Assembly (NCBI GenBank): GCA_000435595.1 | Contig: FR895372.1 | Location: 1-19,970, forward strand | DNA length: 19,970 bases | Direction: 5' to 3' | DNA from: Firmicutes bacterium CAG:882 | GTDB lineage: Bacteria > Bacillota > Clostridia > Lachnospirales > Lachnospiraceae | Shown: piece by piece, positions 7,590 through 15,794 of the stretch | Numbering within the stretch: position 1 is the stretch's first letter | Layout: each line of letters opens with the position of its first letter | Notes under the pieces: generated by a model | What the model saw: only the letters and a program-made list of their open reading frames with translations | Told to the model about the DNA's origin: nothing | The model's database searches: none | Made by a program: the position numbers and the translations under genes

Positions 7590-7606
7590 TTCATCCACCG
7601 CCTTTG

Positions 7607-8899
7607 TTATTTTTCGAATCGAACCTTGATTGAATTGGCATGAGCCGTAAGCCTCTCAGCATTGGCAAACTTGATTATGTCCTCATGAATAGGAGCAAGT
7701 GCTTCTCTTGAGTAGGATATGATGCTCGACTTCTTTATAAAGTCATCGACACCCAGAGGTGAGAAGAACTTTGCTGTTCCGTTAGTAGGAAGCACATGGT
7801 TAGGTCCAGCAAAATAATCGCCGAGAGGTTCTGAACTGTACTCTCCGAGGAAAATCGCACCTGCATTTCTTATCTTTGTCATGACGGTGAACGGGTCTTT
7901 TGTGACTATCTCAAGATGCTCCGATGCTATCTCGTTCGCCGTCTCAACAGCCTCTTCAATGTCCTTGGCGATAAGAATATAGCCATAATTTTCAAGTGAT
8001 TTGCTTATTATTTCACTTCTTGACAGTTCGGCAACGAAGCCTTCTATTTCTTCTGAAACCTTGCCGGCAAGCTCACTGCTCGTTGTGATAAGGATTGCTG
8101 ATGCCATCTCATCATGCTCAGCTTGTGAAAGCAAATCCGCTGCCACATATCTTGGGTTGGCTGTCTCATCGGCAATGACAAGAATCTCACTCGGACCTGC
8201 TATGGAATCTATGCTTACATGTCCGTATACGGCTTTTTTTGCAAGAGCCACATAGATATTGCCAGGACCGACAATCTTGTCTACTTTCTTTATGCTCTGT
8301 GTTCCGTAAGCCATGGCACCTATTGCCTGTGCACCGCCGACCTTATATATGACATCGACGCCTGCCTCTTTGGCCGCGACAAGAGTTCCCGGATTAATTT
8401 TGCCGTCTTTTCCCGGAGGGGTTGTCATTATTATCTCACTTACGCCTGCAACCTTGGCAGGTATTATATTCATGAGTACGGATGAAGGATAAGCAGCCTT
8501 TCCGCCCGGAACGTATACGCCGACGCGGGCTAAAGGAGTAACCTTCTGACCGAGAATCGTACCGTCAGGAGTTGAGTCAAACCAACTGTACTGTTTCTGC
8601 TTAGAATGATAATCGCGGATATTTACAAGTGCCTTTCTTATTACCTCAACAAGTCCGGCATCAACTAAAGAATATGCTTCCTCTATCTCTTCCTTTGTGA
8701 CAACGATATTTGAGGCGTCAATATCGGCACCGTCGAACTTCCTGGTGTACTCAAACAATGCCTCGTCCTTTTTTTCCTTCACATCTGCAAGAATTGCAGC
8801 AACGCTCGCCTCGTACTTTCCGTAGCTGTTAGGGCTTCTCTTTAAAAGATTCTCAAGTATGTCATTCTTTGCAGCTTCGTTTAATACAATAGTCCTCAT
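7607..8899 (-). CDS. hisD: Histidinol dehydrogenase
   Basis: This enzyme carries out the last two steps of the pathway, NAD-dependent oxidation of histidinol to histidine (430 aa, usual length). The signatures are GPGNIYVALAKK, the IDSIAGPSEILVIAD block, the zinc-ligand region LLSQAEHDEMASA, SEHLEIVTK with the catalytic Glu/His, and GDYFAGPNHVLPTNGTA. The ATG has GGAGG inside the end of hisG, and only three bases separate the two genes, so translation is coupled. Confidence 0.97.
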   Translation of the reverse strand: MRTIVLNEAAKNDILENLLKRSPNSYGKYEASVAAILADVKEKKDEALFEYTRKFDGADIDASNIVVTKEEIEEAYSLVDAGLVEVIRKALVNIRDYHSKQKQYSWFDSTPDGTILGQKVTPLARVGVYVPGGKAAYPSSVLMNIIPAKVAGVSEIIMTTPPGKDGKINPGTLVAAKEAGVDVIYKVGGAQAIGAMAYGTQSIKKVDKIVGPGNIYVALAKKAVYGHVSIDSIAGPSEILVIADETANPRYVAADLLSQAEHDEMASAILITTSSELAGKVSEEIEGFVAELSRSEIISKSLENYGYILIAKDIEEAVETANEIASEHLEIVTKDPFTVMTKIRNAGAIFLGEYSSEPLGDYFAGPNHVLPTNGTAKFFSPLGVDDFIKKSSIISYSREALAPIHEDIIKFANAERLTAHANSIKVRFEK

Positions 8900-8902
8900 A
8901 TC

Positions 8903-9547
8903 TTACTTCGCCTCCACATAATTTCGTAAGTCATTTATAATCTTCAGGATACGTTCGTTCTCCATCTTCATGCTCACCTGATTTACAACCATTCTTGCCG
9001 ATAGGTCACACACCTCATCAAGCACACACAGCCCGTTCTCCTTAAGTGTCGTGCCTGTCTCCACAATATCAACGATGACCTCGGACAGACCTACGATAGG
9101 TGCAAGTTCTATCGAACCGTTAAGCTTAATAATCTCAACCGTCTGATGCTTGCGGTTGTAGAAGTAATCCTTGGCGATATTCGGATATTTGGTGGCAACG
9201 CGGATGAGTTCATGACCGTTCAGGTACTTTTTGGCACTCTCAGGTCCGCACACGCACATACGACATTTCCCGATTCCAAGATCGTATACCTCATAAAGAT
9301 TACGTCCTTCCTCAAGTATGGTGTCCTTTCCGACAATACCTATATCTGCCGCGCCATACTCAACATAAGTGGGAACATCATTTGCTTTTGCAAGGAAAAA
9401 TCTTAAGCCCAGCTCCTCATTGGTAAATATAAGTTTTCTGGAGCTTTCATCCTTCATCTCCTCACAGGTTATTCCAATCTGTTCAAATATCTCAAGGGTC
9501 TTCTTTGCAAGTCTGCCCTTTGCAAGTGCAAAAGTAATATATCTCAT
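8903..9547 (-). CDS. hisG: ATP phosphoribosyltransferase, short catalytic form
   Basis: HisG condenses ATP and PRPP, the committed and feedback-controlled step of histidine synthesis. At 214 aa it is the short type lacking the C-terminal regulatory domain, and so needs HisZ. It starts ITFALAKGRLAKKTLEIFEQ and has the PRPP-loop segment VDIVETGTTLKENGL. Its ATG overlaps the hisZ stop by one base (TAATG), giving translational coupling and equal production of the two partners. Confidence 0.97.
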   Translation of the reverse strand: MRYITFALAKGRLAKKTLEIFEQIGITCEEMKDESSRKLIFTNEELGLRFFLAKANDVPTYVEYGAADIGIVGKDTILEEGRNLYEVYDLGIGKCRMCVCGPESAKKYLNGHELIRVATKYPNIAKDYFYNRKHQTVEIIKLNGSIELAPIVGLSEVIVDIVETGTTLKENGLCVLDEVCDLSARMVVNQVSMKMENERILKIINDLRNYVEAK

Positions 9548-10761
9548 TATACTATCCCCGCTTTCTCCAGTGTTGCTTTGTCAGACCTTATGACTGCCTC
9601 ATAGCCTCCGTGCAGTGCAAGTTCCTCATAATCCTGCTTGGTCTTTCCCTCACTGAATGGGAACATTCCGACACTGATACCTGACTTTCTGTAATATGCC
9701 GCAAGCTTTACCGCGTCGGCAGCTTCGTCCTCGCGGTACAACAGCATGAGCGGAAGTCTGTTGGCAGGAAGTGTAATCTTCTGTCTGTTAAGTGCAAGAA
9801 GCACAAAGTCCACATTGATTGAAAATCCTATGGATGCAGCCGGCTTGCCATACTGGCATATAAGCTCATCATAACGGCCTCCATTGGCAACAGGCTCCCC
9901 GACTTCATAGGTAACGGCTCTGAAAATAATTCCCGTATAATAAGTAAGCTCAGAAAGCATTCCAAGGTCAAAGGATACATAATCTTCATAGCCATATACC
10001 TTAAGAAGCTCATAAACCTGTTTAAGATGCTCGATAGCCTGAAGCGAGGTGTCATTATGAACATATCCCTTGGCTTCATCAAGCTTATCCGCCGAACCGA
10101 AGAGCTGTGGAAGCATGAAAAGAGCTTCCCTTATCTCATCTGAAAGACCACATTCTCTTGCAAGCTCCTCAACTCCGAAGAAGTTCTTCTTCTGAATCAG
10201 AAGTCTTAACTCCTCCTCAGTGTCCGAATCAATTCCTGCTTCCTTTACAAGTCCTTTAAAATAAGCTACCTGACCTACCTCAACCTGAAACTCCTTAAGT
10301 CCTGCCGTGAGAAGTGATTCAATCATCATGGCAAGCATCTCAGCGTCGGCCGTAACAGAACTGTCTCCTATAAGCTCACAGCCAAGCTGAGTCGTCTCCT
10401 TGAGCCGTCCCTGATACGAACTCTTGTTTACGAACGTATTGCCAAGGTAGCAAAGCTTGATAGGCAGTTCGTCGTTCTCAAAATACTTGGCAGCACATCT
10501 TGCAACCTGTGGTGTCATATCAGGTCTTAACACAAGCGTGTTGCCCTCCCTGTCAAAGAACTTGAACATATTCTTAGAAGCCACGCTTCCGCGTTCCTTG
10601 TTGAACATATCAAAGTATTCAAATGACGGCATCTGTATATCGCGATATCCGTAAAGCTTAAGAACCTGATGCATTCTATTCTGTAAAAGCAGCTTATTCT
10701 CACATTCTGTTCCGTATAAATCCCTCACACCCTCCGGTGTATGTAACAATTTACGTTCCAT
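9547..10761 (-). CDS. hisZ: ATP phosphoribosyltransferase regulatory subunit
   Basis: HisZ is a histidyl-tRNA synthetase paralogue without aminoacylation activity. It binds short HisG in a hetero-octamer and confers histidine feedback inhibition (404 aa, usual length). Class II synthetase features are visible: RDLYG near the N-terminus, motif 2 region TLVLRPDMTPQVARCAAKYF, and GGRYDELICQYGKPAASIGFSI. It lacks the tRNA-binding anticodon domain of HisS. It is the first gene of the his operon, with GGAGG four bases before the ATG and the promoter/operator at 10800-10850. Confidence 0.96.
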   Translation of the reverse strand: MERKLLHTPEGVRDLYGTECENKLLLQNRMHQVLKLYGYRDIQMPSFEYFDMFNKERGSVASKNMFKFFDREGNTLVLRPDMTPQVARCAAKYFENDELPIKLCYLGNTFVNKSSYQGRLKETTQLGCELIGDSSVTADAEMLAMMIESLLTAGLKEFQVEVGQVAYFKGLVKEAGIDSDTEEELRLLIQKKNFFGVEELARECGLSDEIREALFMLPQLFGSADKLDEAKGYVHNDTSLQAIEHLKQVYELLKVYGYEDYVSFDLGMLSELTYYTGIIFRAVTYEVGEPVANGGRYDELICQYGKPAASIGFSINVDFVLLALNRQKITLPANRLPLMLLYREDEAADAVKLAAYYRKSGISVGMFPFSEGKTKQDYEELALHGGYEAVIRSDKATLEKAGIV

Positions 10762-10799
10762 GGCGCCTCCGATAGTTTTACTTTAACATGGTAAATTGG

Positions 10800-10826
10800 T
10801 AGTATGCTACTATGTGATAGTACTAT
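10800..10826. promoter_or_regulatory. Overlapping TAGTA/TACTA palindromes: his operator
   Basis: Three perfect palindromes overlap here. TAGTA-TGC-TACTA covers 10800-10812, TACTAT-GTG-ATAGTA covers 10808-10822, and ATAGTACTAT covers 10817-10826. Their centres are 9 and 6.5 bp apart. They cover the -10 box and transcription start of the his promoter, the place expected for a repressor. TrpR-family regulators (YerC/HisR) have been proposed for his operons in some Firmicutes, and the CTA/TAG-rich halves would suit that family. That assignment is inference from memory. No T-box or attenuator is visible in the short leader. Confidence 0.65.
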
Positions 10827-10850
10827 AACAAAGTGTCAGAAAAATGTCAA
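10822..10850 (-). promoter_or_regulatory. Promoter of the his operon
   Basis: On the minus strand a perfect -35 TTGACA (10850-10845) is followed after 17 bp by -10 TATAGT (10827-10822). The start point should be near 10815, giving a leader of about 54 nt before hisZ. The gap 10762-10873 contains this promoter and the operator; I see no terminator after recU. Confidence 0.8.
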
Positions 10851-10873
10851 TGTTTTTATTAAGTTATATATAT

Positions 10874-11410
10874 CTACTCATCCCGCTCGGACAGGTCTTT
10901 TTGAAGCTGCTCAAGATAATGGACCATCACTCCGCCGTATGTGCGGATTCGGTAGGAATCGTCAAGCTCCTCATAGCGGAAGCTTTTTCTTCCCCCCTCC
11001 TTCATCCGGTTCCAGAACCTGAGCACATGCCTGTATGGGACATAGAATTTTTCGTCTTTCCTGGAAAAAAAGATAATAAGAAAAGAAATACCGCCCTGCT
11101 GTTCAAATTCACCCATGAATTCCATCTGGTGCTCATGAATGTTGTGAAGCGGGAAGGTGTCGGCAGTACACTCCTTAGCATCAAAGCATACAGGAACTCC
11201 CTGGACAACACCTATATAGTCGACGGTACTTTTTTTGTCGAAATAAGCCAATGTGATATGATTGTGTTCCTTGTCCATATTGATAGGGGTTATGGGCGTC
11301 GGAATCTTCTGTATAAGCGCAAGCTTCTTTTCACGATACCGGTCATTACTCTGATTTATCAACTCTTCAAGCGTTGAACCTCGAAGTCCTCTTGAATTCC
11401 ATGTAGGCAT
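10874..11410 (-). CDS. recU: Holliday junction resolvase RecU
   Basis: RecU cleaves four-way DNA junctions in recombination and repair, and supports chromosome segregation in Firmicutes. The protein is 178 aa from the chosen start. The beginning MPTWNSRGLRGSTLEELINQ is typical of the family, and the nuclease core is seen as STVDYIGVVQGVPVCFDAKE with D64, D77 and K79. The C-terminal half is conserved too (IHEHQMEFMGEFEQQGGISF, then VPYRHVLRFW). A reading frame 8 codons longer (from 11434) exists, but only ATG 11410 has an SD (AAAGAGG, about seven bases before). It lies 42 bp after the pseudouridine synthase gene and may share its transcript. Confidence 0.95.
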   Translation of the reverse strand: MPTWNSRGLRGSTLEELINQSNDRYREKKLALIQKIPTPITPINMDKEHNHITLAYFDKKSTVDYIGVVQGVPVCFDAKECTADTFPLHNIHEHQMEFMGEFEQQGGISFLIIFFSRKDEKFYVPYRHVLRFWNRMKEGGRKSFRYEELDDSYRIRTYGGVMVHYLEQLQKDLSERDE

Positions 11411-11452
11411 GTGTGTACCTCTTTTATCGGTCATTATTGGAAGTCATAAATA

Positions 11453-12406
11453 TTATAAAATACCGCGCGTGAACAATTCAAGCTTGGGTGGAACTACAGC
11501 ACGGTATTCCCTGCCACCCGGAAGAACTATACGATATGCGTGCAGAAGCTGATCCTTAAGCTTGTATTTCTCATTGATGCGTCTGTCACCGTACTTGTAA
11601 TCGCCGAGCACCGGATGATTAAGCATCGCAAGATGCGCCCTTATCTGATGAGGGCGGCCTGTTATCAGATGCACCTCAAGCACGGTGTAATCTTCACCGT
11701 GACCGAGAACGCGATAATCCGTCCTTATGAACCTCTCATCGCTTTCCACAACGGTATCTGTATCCAGCGGTCTTACGCTCACCTTATTTGAGGCTTCGTC
11801 CTTAATCAGCAGTCCGCATACGCTGCTGTCATGTTCTATCTTTCCTTTAGCAACGGTTATATAATACTTCTCAAGTGTCCTGTCCTTAATCATCTGTGAA
11901 AGTTCACGGCTTCCCTGCATTGATTTTCCGGCAAGCACAAGCCCGCTTGTGTTGCGGTCAAGACGGTTGCAGACGGACGGTTTAAACGTTCTAAGCTGTG
12001 CCTCGTCGATTTTTCCCTCATGTAAAAGATACCCTATGATATATTCATTAAGAGAGACATCGGCCGGAGCTGCCTTCTGCGTCAGCATCCCCGAAGGCTT
12101 GTTGACAAATATTACATCATCATCTTCATACACTATGTCAAGCTTCTTGTACGGATATGCTTTGACAGCATTGCTGACATTCTTTGAACCGCTGAATTTT
12201 TCGATAGTCTCGTCCGATAGAAAAAGCTTCACGCTGTCACCGACTGAAAGCTGTTCTTTTCCTGTACACTTGGCACCGTTTAGAACAATATTCTTTTTTC
12301 TCATCATTTTGTAAAAAAATGACACCGGAGCTTCCTTCAAAATTCTTCCAAGATATTTATCAAGTCTCTGCCCCGCCTCGTTCTTACCTATGGTGAATTC
12401 CTGCAT
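11453..12406 (-). CDS. RluA-family pseudouridine synthase (RluC/RluD-like)
   Basis: This enzyme isomerises specific uridines in 23S rRNA to pseudouridine (317 aa). The N-terminus is an S4 RNA-binding domain (QRLDKYLGRILK, then MRKKNIVLNGAK, about residues 13-70). The catalytic motif is NRLDRNTSGLVLAGKS with D140. The HxITGRPHQIRAHLA and HPVLGDYKYG motifs of the RluA family are intact. The exact target positions (RluC 955/2504/2580 or RluD 1911/1915/1917 type) cannot be told from sequence alone. It lies 15 bp after the upstream gene, and its SD is weak. Confidence 0.93.
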   Translation of the reverse strand: MQEFTIGKNEAGQRLDKYLGRILKEAPVSFFYKMMRKKNIVLNGAKCTGKEQLSVGDSVKLFLSDETIEKFSGSKNVSNAVKAYPYKKLDIVYEDDDVIFVNKPSGMLTQKAAPADVSLNEYIIGYLLHEGKIDEAQLRTFKPSVCNRLDRNTSGLVLAGKSMQGSRELSQMIKDRTLEKYYITVAKGKIEHDSSVCGLLIKDEASNKVSVRPLDTDTVVESDERFIRTDYRVLGHGEDYTVLEVHLITGRPHQIRAHLAMLNHPVLGDYKYGDRRINEKYKLKDQLLHAYRIVLPGGREYRAVVPPKLELFTRGIL

Positions 12407-12421
12407 ATTTGTATTCCAATC

Positions 12422-13012
12422 TTATATACATAATATTTTAAAATTATATACGATATCCTCTATGCGCTTCTTTTCCTCATCAGTGTATTCCGCAGAAGCC
12501 GCACTGTTGACTGCGGCAAGTCTCTTCTTATACTTGCCTAAATCAGTATAAAAGCTCACGTCAGCCGTTATATCAGAGCGTTTTAAAAAATCCTTTATAT
12601 ACTTGCCGTGATAGGCTGTGTCAAGCTTCTTGTCCGTACAGTATATCATGATATGTGCTTTATCAACTGCAGTATATGTAAACTCAATGCTTTTCTTCTC
12701 CGGCGTGATAAGAATGTCCGCAAGAATCGTAAGCTTGTCATAATCCCCGCACATTTTATCATACTCCGCACTATCAGCCTTTCCCTTTCTCGGATACATA
12801 AGAAAGTTGACAGTCATCTTTCCTGTCGGAAGCATCATAAGGATTGCGGCAACAGTAAGAAGATTTCCTCTGTCGGCAAATATAAATATTCCGCTGAAAA
12901 ACAACAGTATCACCAGCAGATAGCCGCTGACCATGGCTATTCCTGTCTTTATTTTTCTGCTTTTGAAATATCCGGGTACTCCCTTTGGAATATTTTTAAT
13001 TATATTTCCCAT
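12422..13012 (-). CDS. Unrecognised two-TM protein with soluble C-terminal domain
   Basis: I do not recognise this 196-aa protein. It has a basic N-terminus (residues 1-25), a hydrophobic helix near 26-47, a second near 51-71 containing a Pro-Thr-Gly break, and then about 125 hydrophilic residues predicted to be cytoplasmic. The soluble part has an alternating strand/helix look, with two stretches resembling beta strands (KSIEFTYTAV, AHIMIYCTD) and a charged helical C-terminus. There is no catalytic motif I can name. ATG at 13012 is chosen because GGAGG lies six to seven bases upstream; the frame opens eight codons earlier at 13036 without an SD. It lies between the SDR gene and the RluA-family gene, with gaps of about 41 and 15 bp. 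Codon use looks like its neighbours. Confidence 0.8.
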   Translation of the reverse strand: MGNIIKNIPKGVPGYFKSRKIKTGIAMVSGYLLVILLFFSGIFIFADRGNLLTVAAILMMLPTGKMTVNFLMYPRKGKADSAEYDKMCGDYDKLTILADILITPEKKSIEFTYTAVDKAHIMIYCTDKKLDTAYHGKYIKDFLKRSDITADVSFYTDLGKYKKRLAAVNSAASAEYTDEEKKRIEDIVYNFKILCI

Positions 13013-13053
13013 AACAATCCTCCATATCACTGTCACTTATAGGTAAAAAGAAT

Positions 13054-13797
13054 TTAGAAAAACTTCATCAAAAGTCTGTGCGGAAGAAATCTTCCGGCAA
13101 CATGTGCAAGCTTCATGGTGCGTCCGTAAATGCTCAGCTCATTTCCGAGTGCAGCGTCCTTTATTGCCTGTTCAACCACGTTCTCAGGCTTTGCCATAAC
13201 CATACGCTTTAACAGCTTGACATTTTTTCCGGCTATGTCGAAAAATTCCGTGTCCACAGGACCGGGGCAGACTGCCGTCACTGTAATTTTTTTAGGCTTC
13301 AATTCCTTGTTGATTGCCTTAGAAAAGCTCAGCACATATGACTTGGTTGCGGCATAGACTGCAAAATCCGGCTGTGGCATGAATGCGGCAGCAGACGCAA
13401 GCTCAATTATTCTTGAATTTGATGATATGTAAGGCAGGCACAGCTTAGTCACGGCAGTCAGTGCACGGCAGTTAATGTCAATCATGCCAAGCTGTTCATC
13501 ATAGCCAAGCTCGTCGAAGCTTCCGCTCTTTCCATAGCCTGCACAGTTGACAAGAAGCTTGATATCAGGTGCATTCTCCTCAAGCAGCTCTTTAAGAGCC
13601 ATGAGCTCGTCTTTGCTTGATAAATCAAGTGAAATCACTCTGGAAGTCAGCTTAATTTCATCGGCAACCTCCTCAAGCCTCTCAGTCCTTCTTGCTATGA
13701 GCCATATCTCATCGAATTTAGAATATCTTGCTGATATCTGTCTTGCGAACTCTCTTCCGAGTCCTGATGATGCCCCTGTAACCACTGCAATCTTCAT
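13054..13797 (-). CDS. Short-chain dehydrogenase/reductase
   Basis: This is a classical SDR oxidoreductase (247 aa). The cofactor loop TGASSGLGREFA is at residues 7-18, NAG occurs as NCAGYGKSG near 84-92, and the catalytic residues are S135, Y148 and K152 (YAATKS). The basic residues after the second strand (LIARRTERLEE) suggest NADP rather than NAD. PGPVDTEFFD after the active site is typical. It resembles the YqjQ/DltE-like group of uncharacterised reductases; the substrate is unknown. GGAGG lies seven bases before the ATG. It lies 39 bp after the radical SAM gene in the same direction. Confidence 0.92.
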   Translation of the reverse strand: MKIAVVTGASSGLGREFARQISARYSKFDEIWLIARRTERLEEVADEIKLTSRVISLDLSSKDELMALKELLEENAPDIKLLVNCAGYGKSGSFDELGYDEQLGMIDINCRALTAVTKLCLPYISSNSRIIELASAAAFMPQPDFAVYAATKSYVLSFSKAINKELKPKKITVTAVCPGPVDTEFFDIAGKNVKLLKRMVMAKPENVVEQAIKDAALGNELSIYGRTMKLAHVAGRFLPHRLLMKFF

Positions 13798-13836
13798 AAG
13801 CCTGCCTCCTGATATTATGACTTCGATCTGTATGTG

Positions 13837-15777
13837 CTAATGCTTTTGTTTTTCTTTTCTGCCGGTATTTTTATTGTTCCTTGTGCCTTGGCTTTTAATA
13901 TTTTTGCTATGGGTATTTTTTACGGCATTCTTTCCGTTATCTGCCGTTTTATGCTTTGTTGTATTTACATCCTGTTTCATACGGCGAGGTGGAATAAGAC
14001 AGTGCTTGTCAAAGCCGATTAAATCCTGTCTGTGTTCCCTTAAAAGTGCTTCTTTTACAAGCTCATAGTTAGCCGGATTTTTAAACTGAATAAGTGCACG
14101 CTGCATTGCCTTCTCATGAGGGTTGGTCGTGACGTATACAGGCTTCATGTCTCTCGGATCAAGTCCGGTGTAATACATACAGGTCGATATCGTCGACGGT
14201 GTCGGATAGAAATCCTGAACCTGTTCAGGCATATAACCTAAATCCCTTATATATTCCGCAAGTGCTATGGCATCCTTGAGTGTTGAACCCGGATGCGAAG
14301 ACATGAGGTATGGAATGGCATACTGCTCCTTGCCAAGCTTCTTATTAATTGCCGTATATTTTTTTAGAAATGCCTCATATACCGAATTTTCAGGCTTCCC
14401 CATAAGCCTCAGAACATTGTCTGTAATATGCTCGGGTGCCACACGCAGTTGACCGCTTATGTGGTACCTGCACAGTTCTTCCATAAATGTATCATCCTTA
14501 TCGGCAAGTACATAATCGAAGCGGATACCTGAACGCACAAATACCTTTTTGACCTTTGGAAGATTTCGAAGTTTTCTTAAAAGCTCCACATAATCACTGT
14601 GGTCAGCCTTCAGGTTCACACATGGTTTTGGAAAAAGGCACTGCTTGTTGGTGCATACGCCCTTTGCAAGCTGCTTATCACATGAAGGACGTCTGAAATT
14701 GGCGGTCGGACCGCCGACGTCATAAATATATCCCTTAAAATCGGGCTGCTCCGTCATCTGTTTGGCTTCCTCGACTAAGGATTCATGGCTTCTTGCCTGA
14801 ACAATTCTTCCCTGATGAAATGTGAGTGCGCAGAACGAACATCCGCCAAAGCAACCTCTGTTGCTTGTGAGGCTGAACTTAATCTCGGCAAATGCCGGCA
14901 CGCCGCCGAGTGCATCGTATGACGGATGCCATGCGTTCATATAAGGCATGGCATACACATCGTCAAATTCCTGCTGTGTGAGCGGATATGACGGCGGATT
15001 TTGAATAACATACTCTTTTTCCTTATACTGTTCAACGAGATGCTTTGCAACAAAAGGATCCGTGTTGCAGTACTGCTTATAGAAGCTCTCAGCATAGGTC
15101 TTTTTGTCGCGGCATATTTCATCGTAGGATGGAAGCATTATATACTCGTCATAGAGATGTTCAAGGCTCTTAGTTTTATAGACGGTTCCCCGTATAAAGG
15201 TTATATCCTTTACATCTATTCCCGAGTTAAGTGCATCGGCAATCTCAACGATGGAATGTTCACCCATTCCGTAGGATATGATGTCGGCACCGCTGTCGAG
15301 AAGGATTGAACGCTTAACCTTGTCAGACCAATAATCGTAATGTGCAAGTCTTCTAAGACTTGCCTCTATGCCTCCGATGATTATCGGTGTCTTTTTGTAA
15401 GTCTGCCTTATGAGATTACAGTACACAATCGTGGCATAGTCAGGTCTTTTCCCTATAACGCCCCCCGGAGTGTAAGCATCCGAGCTTCTTCTCTTCTTAG
15501 ACACGGTGTAGTGATTGACCATTGAGTCCATGTTGCCTGCCGAGACAAGAAATCCGAGACGCGGCTCACCAAGTATCGTGACACTCTCCCTGTTCTTCCA
15601 GTCAGGCTGTGGGATAATGCCGACCTTGTAGCCGTTAAGTTCAAGTATTCTGCTTATTATAGCCTGTCCGAAAGAAGAATGGTCAACATATGCATCTCCG
15701 CATACATATACGAAATCACACTGTGTCCACCCTCTTTTCTCCATGTCTTTTCTGCTTACAGGTAAAAAATCTTTCAT
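13837..15777 (-). CDS. YgiQ-family radical SAM protein
   Basis: This is a member of the YgiQ (UPF0313) radical SAM family, whose reaction is not established (646 aa). The N-terminal part (about residues 1-290) begins FLPVSRKDMEKRGW and carries the family-specific GDAYVDHSSFGQAIISRILE segment. The iron-sulfur motif CxxxCxxC is at C309, C313 and C316 (NRGCFGGCSFCALTFHQGR). A C-rich stretch (CDKQLAKGVCTNKQCLFPKPC) near residues 369-389 may bind metal. The last 50 residues are Lys/Asn/Thr-rich, low in complexity and probably disordered. SD GAGG lies five bases before the ATG. Its position next to rRNA modification genes is suggestive only. Confidence 0.93.
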   Translation of the reverse strand: MKDFLPVSRKDMEKRGWTQCDFVYVCGDAYVDHSSFGQAIISRILELNGYKVGIIPQPDWKNRESVTILGEPRLGFLVSAGNMDSMVNHYTVSKKRRSSDAYTPGGVIGKRPDYATIVYCNLIRQTYKKTPIIIGGIEASLRRLAHYDYWSDKVKRSILLDSGADIISYGMGEHSIVEIADALNSGIDVKDITFIRGTVYKTKSLEHLYDEYIMLPSYDEICRDKKTYAESFYKQYCNTDPFVAKHLVEQYKEKEYVIQNPPSYPLTQQEFDDVYAMPYMNAWHPSYDALGGVPAFAEIKFSLTSNRGCFGGCSFCALTFHQGRIVQARSHESLVEEAKQMTEQPDFKGYIYDVGGPTANFRRPSCDKQLAKGVCTNKQCLFPKPCVNLKADHSDYVELLRKLRNLPKVKKVFVRSGIRFDYVLADKDDTFMEELCRYHISGQLRVAPEHITDNVLRLMGKPENSVYEAFLKKYTAINKKLGKEQYAIPYLMSSHPGSTLKDAIALAEYIRDLGYMPEQVQDFYPTPSTISTCMYYTGLDPRDMKPVYVTTNPHEKAMQRALIQFKNPANYELVKEALLREHRQDLIGFDKHCLIPPRRMKQDVNTTKHKTADNGKNAVKNTHSKNIKSQGTRNNKNTGRKEKQKH

Positions 15778-15794
15778 ACTAACCTCATTTTGTT

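Noticed and set aside
10762..10873. T-box or His leader peptide before hisZ
   Set aside because: The predicted leader is only about 54 nt, has no T-box core sequence, no run of His codons and no terminator hairpin.
10844..11377. 177-aa plus-strand open frame
   Set aside because: It is antisense to recU, whose motifs and ribosome site are clear; the plus-strand protein has no recognisable pattern.
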